A DNA stretch of 64,000 nucleotides from positions 12,030,638-12,094,637 of the forward strand of contig JAZAYU010000006.1 of the NCBI GenBank assembly GCA_038501625.1, written 5' to 3'. The DNA comes from Corbicula japonica (lineage: Eukaryota; Mollusca; Bivalvia; Venerida; Cyrenidae). Shown here in pieces: positions 37,001 through 49,000 of the stretch. Under the pieces are notes generated by a model. The model saw nothing but the letters and a program-made list of their open reading frames with translations. It was not told the origin of the DNA and did not search any database. Both the position numbers and the translations under genes were made by a program. Each line of letters starts with the position of its first letter. Position 1 is the first letter of the stretch.

Positions 37001-40000
37001 GTTGAGCAGAAGACATTAATTATTACGCATTTTGCAGTAAAATTACCATTATACTGTCAAAATGTGTAAAAATACCAAACTTTCTAGTTTATTTTCTCTG
37101 AATGCATACTATACCTTGTGAAGATTTTCATAACACAGTTTGGCTGCTTGGAGAACAGGAATGACAATTTTGGGCCTCAATCTATGACATTCTTTTAACG
37201 CCTGGATGGCTCGATCATACTGAAAAATGGCAAAATGATGAAAGGGATCTATAGTCTTAAATTCAATAGTGGATTCGTTTGACCTTGGAATATGTTTTGA
37301 CTTTTATACCAATAAAGCTCGTGAGGAGAATCAGGACCTTCAAATTAATTAATTGGTTGGCTTTACTTTTGATTGTCATGACTTTTTATCATTTGACCCT
37401 TGAAATCTAAAGTGATAAGTGTAGATCTTGATAAGCCATATCCCATAGAGTAAAGGGCTAAAGTTAGCATGAAGCATTCTGGCACCTCACACTTATCAAA
37501 TGATTTCATAACCTGATGAATGCAATTAATAATGAATTCAATCATTTAGTAAAATAATACTACCTGTTTATCACAGATGAGGCTGTTTGCAAACTGGTGC
37601 CAGATGTGGTATTCTTCAAAAGAAAACTTCATGGCACGCTCAAAAGACTGAAAAATCATTCAATTCTTTGTAAACATTCTAAAAGATAACTCTTTTCACT
37701 TTTCACTTGGGATGGGAATGGTTATCCAGATATCCGAATAGTAAGTTCGTATCCCGATACAGTTCACCTATTCGGATACCCCAATATTGGTTCGAATTAA
37801 AATTCAAATTTTTTATTTAAGTTTTGAAAAATAAAACTATATGTTAATCTTTATAAAAACTGGCTGCTGATTGTCTGTATTAATCTCTATGGTATAAGTT
37901 TGCCCTTGGCCACTGCAAGGTTGACAAAAGACGTGTTAAGTAATTGTTTGTACAGTGGTAATTTGGACGCTGGAAGATAAATACAGTAATCAGAGCAGTT
38001 TTGACACCTGTCAAGATTCTAGCTGAATTTTGTTATCGAGAAAAAAAGCAGATCAATTTACAATTGATTGTTGCAGAATTTAAGCAAAAGAAGTGTTGAC
38101 AATTTATTTTGAAATAACTGAAATAATCTTTCTTTCCACAGCTAAACTAGATAAAGCTACTGGAAAATCTGCATTTTTCGTTGGTCAGCAGTGGACAGCA
38201 GTAGGCAGATTTTCATAGTACAAAAAGCCTCACATAATTATGAGAATAAGGATTCCGAGAGTGTACATCCAGATCAGCCAGCACATCCCTGATATGATGA
38301 GGATCTATTGCTGTTTGTTTTTTGGTCAGAAATAACCTAGTAGTCAAAACCAGAACAGTGTAGATCCTGATCACATGGCACAAATGTGCCACCTGATCTG
38401 GATCTACACTGTTCACACATGCAATCAAACCTGTATATATGGAGCAAAGGGTTAACATAAAATTCTATACTTTGATTGATCTCCCCATAAAATCAATAAA
38501 AATAAGTACAGTGCCCAAAACTGAGCATGGAAACCAGTCTCAAATCTCAAGCAACTGATTGGCTGAAATGGCGACCAGTCACCATTTCAGCCAATCAGAT
38601 GCTTGAGATTTGAGACTGGTTTCCAATCACAGCTTTATAACCATCAGTACAGTACCATATATACACAGTAAATCAAATTGCAGTGGTATACTTACATCAA
38701 CAAGTTTATGGAACTGAGCTCGTTTGACAAGTGTCATGGCAAGAAGGTCAAATATTGCCACGGCATTGTGGAATGTATGTAACCTCACCTCCTGATGTTC
38801 TACTGATCGGTTCAATATGGCTTCCCGAGTTGCCTGGAAACAAATACAACAGTAAAACTTTTAAGACATTTTTCAAATCTGCAGAAAAAGGCTGAAAATC
38901 AAGGCTTCATAAAATTTATTAATTCTTTTTCTGGAACGTTTTCATTTTATGATGAAAGTCATTAACTAAAGGATGTGGATTCAATAAAAAAAACTGCTCA
39001 CAAGCGAATTGTTTTAACTCCTCACAGTAGTTATTTCCCTTTACAGTAACAGTAACCACTACCACATAATACATTTTCAACATTATGTTTTTACTTTTTA
39101 TTTTTCATATATAATAACTTATAAATATTTTAATGATAATGTGCCACCAGATTTGGTATTTTATCTTAAATAATAAAATATAGCAGGTAAATAAAAATAT
39201 TCATAGAAAATGCTAAAAAAAGATCATTTTTTGAAAAGTGTCACATGATATTTATCATCATGCCAATCAAATTACTGTGTAGAGGTTGCAAAATGTTCTA
39301 ACAACTGTCAATACACACACACCATTTGGAACAAGCTGCCAAGGTACAGTATGCTGTCATTCTCTCTTTTTCAACATTGCTGTTTCAACAAGCTGTTATC
39401 AGTAATTTCCCAAATATTTAGCTCTGACTTCAGAAGTGTAATAATATAAACTGAATAGATGATTTATTGTGTTCATCTTGATATTAAAAACATTTGGATT
39501 TTTTAAGTGTAAGTGAACTTCACAAACTGCAAACTGCTTTTCATATGCTCAAAAACACAATAAAGTATTGATTCTATCAGTATGCAATTTACCAGTAAAT
39601 ATTTATTTTGTGTGAGTTTTAAATATTAAAGCATTGTTTTTGAATTTTTTTTCACAAACTTAAATTTATTAAGATCAATTATGGGTTCTGTGCTTCAAGG
39701 GAATGAAACAATCCCCAAACCCCATGTTACCAGACTGTATATACAGTGAAACCTGTCTTGGCAGCAACCTGCAAATAGCAACCACATGTCTTAAACAGCC
39801 AGTTTGAATATGACCTAAACTGACATTTTGTTCTTATTTTTTACTGTCTTTAAAAGCCACTTGTCTTTAGCAGCCACTTTTGTCACTCCCTTGGGTGGCT
39901 GCTAAAGACAGGTTTGACTGTATTCATAAGAGCAAGTATTGGATGGTGAGAAGTAACTGCTGTAAAAATAGTTACTCAAAAGGCAGTGCACAAGATCATA

Positions 40001-43000
40001 ACTGGAGACTAGTCTCCAATTTCAATCATCTGATTGTGTGGAATCATGCATTTTCTTATTTGTGGGCATAATATTTTGTGGTTTTCATTTAAACAGCATT
40101 TCCTGGTGTTATGTTTTTAATTCATGGTTTAAATTCATAGGGTTTGTTTATTCATGAAATAATCTGCACATGGAATCTGCAATAATTAATATCTCACAAA
40201 TATCAATAAATTTATGGTCAATAATGCTATTCTACAGTATAAACTACTACTGGTACCCACCACAGCCTCGGCTATCAGCAACAACAGTAAAGCTTCCTCA
40301 CTTTGGTTACTGGGTACAAACAACCTGTAACATACAGTTATACAGAATACAGTAAAACCCCTCATTACGGACACCCCGGTATTATGGGCGATTTTTTAAA
40401 GAATAGACACGTTCTCTTCTTCTTGATTTAAACCCACAATTAAGAACAACCCGCTATTAAGGACACTTTCCCTCAGTCCCTTAGGTGTCCATTATAGAGG
40501 GGTTTCACTGTAGATGTAAATTCAAACACATAAAAATTGCAAATATATTAATATGTTTTATTACATGTGTCTACATAGAAAAAATAGGCTTACTTAGTAT
40601 ACTCTACTAATCATCATACTTTTTGAAGTTTTAAGAATTATTTGCTAAGTTTTCCTATATAGAACTGTCAATTGTTTACCCAAAATCTCCAATTTTTATG
40701 AAAAAGCTCTATTTATACACATTGCTACAACTTGAATATTTTATCACACTCAAAAAAGTAAAACCTATTGTTTTAGTTCTTATGTATTGGAAGAAAAATT
40801 TAAGCAATTTCAAAGATTATACACTGCAGCTCCGCTACATTGTGATCTTTGAGGTCCATGACCAGCATATAAGGGTATAGGCAGAGGGCAATACAACAAC
40901 AAAAACTAGACCAACTTGCAAAAAATATTTCTATGTCTCAATCTGACCTACCTATTCACAAGTTTACACAACAACAAAAAATTAAAATAATCTTTTTATG
41001 GTTGATAGTTAATACAAACTTTTCCATTTGTGTATACTTCCTGGGCGACAGAGCCAGTGTTTTTGACTGGTTGTTGTTCTTGGAAATTGAATCTGGCTGG
41101 GTATATGAGCTCTCACAAACCCCTCGAAGTAGAACCTCTGCCAGCTGACGTGCCAGGATCTACATAACAAAACAAAACACATTAACTCTTTACTTAATAT
41201 ATATTGATTTAATCGCATGTGCAACCAATGTACATCCAGATCTGCAAGCATATATGCACCATCGGATCCAAATAAGCACTGTTCACTTCCTGGTAAGAAA
41301 TAACAAAATATGGATGTGCCAGCAGTTATGGATCTACATTGTTCACCCATGTAATAAAACTCGTAAATGAAGTACAAAATGTATAGAGAAAAGACTTTAC
41401 TGCATACATCCACCTTTTTACTAGTGTGCAACCACGTGTAGATCCAGATCAGCTAGCACATCCCTGCCATCTGACGTGGATCTTCACTAGTCACTCCAAT
41501 GTCAGAAACAACCTAGTAAATCTTAAGGAGAACAGTGTAGATCCTGATCAGACAGCACAGTTGTGCCTGCTGTGCCCAAGATCATAAAACTAAATCTGGA
41601 GATCAGTCTCAAATCTCAAGCATCTGATTGGCTGAAATGGCGACCAGTCACCATTTCAGCCAATCAGATCCTTGAGATTTGAGACTGATCTCAAAACTTA
41701 GTTTTATGATCTTGGGCCCTGATCTGGGTCTACAGTGTCTACCCATGTCAAAAAGGCATATAAATGAAGTGAAGGGTTAAGTTAGAGATGTATTGTGGTC
41801 TGAAGGTAAGAGCATAGAACTTCTAATTAGGAGGTCACTGGTTTAAGTCACACCAGAAGTGAGATATTTCTGTGACTTTCCACAGACCACATAACAGTAA
41901 CAGTTTATAACAGAGATTAATAAATTTAACAGCTTTACTGCAATTTCTGCACAAAGAAACAAATAATGCCAATCTAAACTTGGATAGAATAGCTTACCAG
42001 CCTGAGGTTCTGGGTGTACCGTGACTCCACTGCACTCAATAAATCTCGAAATCTCTTAATGCCCTTGTCCAATTCTCTGAAAATTTAACAAGTATTTCAA
42101 ACAAATTCCAAGCTAGAAGCTGGTACTTGTAAAATTGCAAATTAAGTGCTAAAGATTATACTACAATGTATAATGAATAATCCACCATTACACTACATTG
42201 TTGTGATTTTTGTTTACTTTCATAAGGTATATATATGTACAAAACAGTGTAATAATAACTACATGTGAAATTCAAAATCAGTAATAACTAGTTTATTATG
42301 CTCCTACTTTAGATCTTCTTTCATAATGCAAATAAATCCTTTATGAAGTTTGCACACCAGTCAACTGCAAAATCATACAGCATTGATAACTCTTAAAATA
42401 ATGTAACAGGGGATATCAATCTTGTTGTCGCACTTGGGTTTGTTCTTGCAGATGATATATTATAGTACTTATATGTTAATATGAAAAGTACTTTCAAAGT
42501 TATAGGCAACATTCAGTTTCATAAAGTTTCTTATTAAAGTAATTCCACAGATACAGCTTTTATTCCATCATGATTTACACTGTGTGCTTTTATATTCATC
42601 TGATTATTTCTGGGCTGAAGGTTATAAAACTGAGTTTGGAAACCAGTCGCAAATCTCAAGAATCAGATGCTTGAGATTTGAGACTGGTTTCCATGCTCAG
42701 TTTTATAACCTTGGGCACTGACCAAAGAGGTGAACAGTGTAAATCCTTATCAGAAGACGCAGAGTACATGTTACATATAACATGCTTCATATTCTATATA
42801 AAAATGTATTTATACGATTTCAGACAATCAATAACCACAACATAAGGAACCATTTTATTACCCAAACCTATGAACTTTCACGACCATAAATAGAAATGAA
42901 TTCAGATTTACCAAATGTTAACATACCCATGTTTTATATAGAAGATAGGGGACTGCTGTATGGCCCTCTCCAGTATGTCTCCGACACTACTATCTTCTGG

Positions 43001-46000
43001 TTCTAGCTGATATGAAGTACCCCAGGACTGTACTGCCTTATCTTTCTCCTAGACAAATAATAATGATACAGTGTCTTCTGGTTAACAATAGAAATCTGAA
43101 TATGGCCCAAGATCATCAAACTGAAACTAAAGACCAGGCTCAAAACTCTAGATTATGATTGGTCTATTTGAAGAACTTACTAAATTTTTAAGCAATCAGT
43201 AATTTAAATACTAATAAAATAGTCTGTCTGATTGCAAAGTGAGCATGATTGTGTGGCACATTATGACACAATGGAGCATACTGACTGATAAATATAAGTC
43301 CTGATCAAATAAGGCCCTTAAATGTACAATGTATTCTATATCTACATCTATATGAATCGATATTATTTTCTTATTTATTAATTTTTAACCCTTTACTCCA
43401 TTTTATCTCATGTAGGATCATTGTAAATACAGATCAGGTGGTACATCCCTGCAGTCTGATTAGGATCTGCACTTTTCACTTTTTGGTCAGAAATACCCTA
43501 ATGAATAAATCGAACAGAGAACAGATGTGCTGGCAAATCTGGATCTTCATTGTTCCCCCTCGTCAGGTGTATATACCAAGGAAAGGATAAATGCATCCTG
43601 GTATATATATATATAGGAAAGGATTAATGCATTAATATGCAATAAGAATGCTTCAGTGACTGAATGGCAAACTGTGTAGGAACTGATCAGAATGCAGAGA
43701 ATAATACATGTACATTTTTATGCCATGAGAAACTTGTTGTTATATTGTATGATTTACTGCATGTAAAGTTCTGTAAAAATTTTATCTTGTTTCTAACAAG
43801 TTACAAAAGTGACAGGAAATTGTCACAAAACCAGGTTTTCATTTTCCAGACTGATGGCCGAGCGCAAATGTGTTTTTAAAGTCAGTAGATATACATAATG
43901 TGAAAAAGAAACAAAGTTTTATAATAACAGAGTATTCTCCCTTTTATATATACTGAAATAAGGAACCACAAAATTGCTAACGAACTGATGGATGGACGAC
44001 CAGGGGCATAACATTAAACATTGACATGAGGGACAATTGGCTCTCAATAGCTCACCTGATACATGAAATGACAGGTAGAACAGAACAAATTGAAGTACAG
44101 TACAGTACAGTACCAATATTTTAAGTTTGGAATCAATAAGCAAAAGCAAACTCAAGTTATTAAGCTGAAACTGAATTTCTATTTTTAGCAACATTGACCT
44201 TGACCTTGATCACAGACAACTGGGTAGCAATCACTACCCATAGCTACACATAGCTGTTTCTTGATATAAGCTTCCCATACACCAAGCATGAAGTCAATAG
44301 GCCAAAGCAAACTCAAGTTATTTAGTAGAAACTGAATTTCTTTTTTAGCAACAGTGACATTGACCTTGATCACAGACACCTAGGTAGCAATCCAAAGCTG
44401 CATCTTGATACAAGCTACACATACACCAAGTTTGGAGTTGATTGGCCAAAGCAAACTCAAGTTATTAAGCAGAAACTGAATTTCTATTTTTAGCAACAGT
44501 GACTTTGACCTTGATCACAGACATGTGGGTAGCAATACCTAGCTACCTCATGATATAAGCTACCCATACACCAATTTGGAGTCAACAGGCCAAAGCAAAC
44601 TCAAGTAATTAAGTGGAAACTGAAATTTTATTTTAGCAACAGTGACCTTGACCTTGAATACAGACACCTGGGTAGCAATCCCAAGCTGCCTCTTGATATA
44701 AGTTACCCATACACCAAGTTTGGAGTCAATAGACGAAAGCAAGCTCAATTTATTAAGCAGAAACTGAATTTCTATTTTTAGCAACAGTGACCTTGACCTT
44801 CATCACAGACATGTGGATAGCAATCCCAGGCTGCCTCTTGATATATATACATATATATATAAGTTTGGAGTCAATATGCAAAAGCAAACTGAAATTAAGT
44901 GGAAACTGAATTTCTATTTTTAGCAACAGTGACCTTGACCTTGATCACAGACACCTGGGTAGCAATCCCAAGCTGCCTCTTGATATAAGCTACCCATACA
45001 TTGTTTGGAGTCAATAGGCCAAAGCAAACTCAAGTAATTATGTGGAAACTGAATTTCAATTTTTAGCAACAGTGACTTTGACCTTTATCACAGACATCTG
45101 GTTAGCAATCCCAAGCTGCCTTTTGATATAAGCTACTCATACACCAAGTTTGGAGTCAATAGCCCAAAGCAAACTCAAGTAATTAAGCAGAAACTTAATT
45201 TCTATTTTTAGCAACAGTGACCTTGACCCTGTGGTCAAACCCCAAATATGCGCCAGGGCACTTCATGACAATACTTCTGTGAAAGTTTGGTTGAAATCCG
45301 TTGAGAAATGTAGGAGGAGTTGTGCACAGAAAATTGTTTACGCCCGCCCGCCGCCTGCCAAAGTACCCCAATCTAATAATCTGGATTTTTCCTTTGGAAA
45401 ACCTGGTTAAAAACCAACCAGAAAGTAGCACTAATCATTGTCTAATGACAGAATACAGAAACTTATTTTATAACAAGAACACATACCTGTAAGTAAAGAA
45501 GACAAAGATCACCAGCCATTTCAAAACATGACAGAATCTTATCCTTTCGCTCCACAGCTTTGGCCTTACTTGTTGTGCTGGCTGGTAATTTCTCTAGGCA
45601 AAGACCTACAAATACACAGCAACAGAAATTTTGTGAGAATAAACATGCTTTTTGTACAATATACACAATAATTGATCAAGAATAATGGAAGACTAGTCCC
45701 TTCGCAGAATCAAAAATAGTTAAGATTCTTGACTGTTAACCAGCCGGTAGAATTGTAGATAATTGTTTTAATAACAGATACAAGCAATAAATATGTAGCT
45801 CCAACGTATTCTGCTATGCCCAGAGTGGGATTTCTGAAATATTCTACACATACTGACTTCATCGTTAATCTTAAAACATATAGAGTGGGTAAAAAAGAAT
45901 ACAATTTGAAATGTACCTTTAAAATTGTACATATCCTACTCTTTCATAATAAAGGATAGGTAGTTAAAGCTGCAAACACTAGGGTTTTAAGGTTGTCTAC

Positions 46001-49000
46001 ACTGTGGCCTTAAAATATATAACAATTAAAATTGGCGGGAGCACTTCAAACAATTTTCACTTTCTGCGAAAGTTTTGATGTCGATGATGTCATGCTGATT
46101 AAAAATATTGATTTCCACTACATATATTTAAAAAATAATAATAAACACATTTCTAGATTGAATACATAACTGATTTTTATCTCAAAATGATCACAAAAAT
46201 TTAAACTATATGGCACATTAAAAACCTGAAAATGTAAAACTTTGACCAGTAGGTCGAAAATCTCGCAACACGTCTCATATATGCATTTTATCACATGTTC
46301 AATCAGTGCGGTTTAGATCCAGATCAGTCTGCATCTGTGCCATCTCATAAGGACTTTTAGGTCAGAAATAACCTAATAAATCAAAAAGCAGACAGTATAG
46401 ATCCTGATCAGATGGCACAAATCTGCTAGCTGATCCAGATCTACACTTCACCCATGCTATAAAGGCATGTATATGAAGGAAAAGGGTTCACTACACTACA
46501 ACATGTATCTATTCTGTTTTGCTTTTACAAGCCTGTCTTCAAAGACCACGGAGGAGATAAATCCAAAAGGGTTATAAATGGCAGGTGGTCTTTGTTTACA
46601 GGCGAATTTGTTCTTGAAATAAGTAAGTGGGAAAAATAATTAAGTCCTTTGCAAAAGGTGGTCTTTGTTTACAGGTGGTGTTTAGCACAAAGTGGGCTGT
46701 AATGTAATACAGTGACACTTTTCATCTGATATCTTGATTTTATATCTGATCAATATCTTGATGAATCTATGATCCTATTAAATTCTTTTCTATGATATAA
46801 TTAATATTAAGAGCATTGGTTGTAAAATTCAGCTTATGTCTGTAAAACTTAGCAGGTTTAAGCTTTTAGACAGTACATAAAACACAACTTCAAATATGTT
46901 CATTTTGTACAAGAACCAAATGTACTGCTGCACAAAACATTCAAGTATAGATATGTTAGTTACCAGTTACTTGCCGAAAACTGTGTACTGATTAAAGCCT
47001 AATTTATTGCATATTATTATAATAGTAACCTTTAACCTGGTCGTATGAATTAGAAAAGATAGCCAGAAATAAAAATAACAATGTAAGCCGTGCATAGCTT
47101 TTATCCTGTATGCAGAAAATGTTTATCCAGATAAGGCAGCACATTATGTGCAGTCGGGTTTGTATCTGCACTGGTCACCCATATGACGTAGGTCACATCC
47201 CATGGCGTGAAGAGATAACAAACCTTAACTGCTGAGCATTCTGTGCATGTTTAGGTTTTCACAAAAAAAAACATAAAAGTTCAAAATCTTGTTTACTCAA
47301 ATAAAAACAGCTATTCATTCTAACCTTTAATTGCATAAGCTTCAGCAATGATATGTAGCATTCTAGGTGTACAGGTGGTTACTGTGATTGTGTCAAGGTT
47401 AGCTTGTTCATACAAGGTCAAGGCCGCCTGATATGAGCTGCAATAATAGTGCACCTTGGCTTGTAGCAGAGTGGCTTCCAAGTGTAACTGCAAACAGAAT
47501 AACACGATATACAAACCCTTAACCTGCCAAATTAACGCAATTAATCTAACTTCCCTTCAATTTGAACCAGTCTATTTTCAGTTCCTATGGGCCATTTAGG
47601 ATATTTGTATTAAAATTCATTAACTGAATACATGTAAAGGAAATAGCAAACAGTGCAGAACCCTCTCAGCCAGCATGAATTTATGGGCTGATGTAGGTTT
47701 ACACTGTTTGAAAATCTGACATAAACTGTGTTTAATGCTGAAAAGGCCATATGAACACTTTATAATGTCACACTTCTGAAATGTACATGTACATATCAAT
47801 GAGTTCTTTTCAAATTTTGTTAGTGGTGCTCCAATAACAAATAATCAGAGTAAATATTATTGTTACAAAAACTAACCCCAACCCTTTTTTTGCTCTGAAA
47901 TACCTGCAGGTCTGAAGCAATAAAGAGTGCCAAAGCGCCACAAAATACATCCATCGAAGAATTTGCCATTTTTTGTACCTATAAAGGGCTGTAAATGGCT
48001 ATTAAAGCGATTTGGCTGGTTATTGAACTAGGCTGAGATATTATGCCCATAAAAATTTTCCCCACGTTTTGTGTTATTAAGCGGACATCACTGTTGGCAC
48101 AACCCAGACACCCACCCCCCACCATGTGTGTTCCCATAATATGACCCATCTTCAATGGGCATATAAAAGGAGATTTGACAAGTCAACAAAAACAGAACAT
48201 CCTAGAAGTTAATGATTATGTTGATCATCATCATTCTCACATTCTGTGAAAATGTTGATGAAATTGCCTGTAAAGTCCAAGGATCAGCAAGTGTGTTTAT
48301 GTCTCAAGAAATATATTGAAATTATACATGTATGATGTTGCACTAAATATAAGAGCTTCACAAATCAATACCTTTCCATTCTCTTGTAAGACAATTTTGA
48401 GATGTCTCTCAGCTTCTGCCAGTTTCTCTTGGTCTTTAGGTGAGGCTGGTGCATGTTCTGCAGAGGTGTGCTCACTGGCATATTCTTCTAACTCACTCTC
48501 ACCAATAATAAAGTGAACATAGTAATCTAAAAAAAGAGGACATAACTACCACTTCTGAAGCCAAAACATCCAAGTACATGTATATACATCTATTGTAACG
48601 TGTACCGAGCATATAGATCACAATATAATGTACTGACTGTAATTTTCCTTTAGCCTTCTTTGACTATTTGATTGTAGACAAATGATTTGACTGAATATGA
48701 TGTATGAACACTTATCACATATAATTACATTTAATGTGCCTTCCAATCGGCTCTGGCCCAGCAAAACACAAAATACTAATTACAAGGAGATGTTTTTATC
48801 CATTTTATCTTAGACTGTAAATAGTGCAAGTTTTACTTTGGAAACAGTCAGTCCTGCCTGCTACGTATGTACATACAGTTTTATCCAATTGCGAGTATAC
48901 TCCCTACGGAGTGAGGCAATCACTGAAGATGGTGATGATAAATATAACAAATTAAACAATGAAAATCTTACCAGAACAAAAGCCTCCAATAAATTTGGAT

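Noticed and set aside
39742..40512. Single composite transposon bounded by the two mariner-like ends
   Set aside because: Each MITE has its own matching terminal pair and TA flanks, and TTC7 exon 8 lies between them.
41160..41431. Upstream extension of the exon 7 frame to an ATG
   Set aside because: The acceptor TATGTAG at 41160 and TTC7 homology define the exon; the extension is intron with a family B copy.
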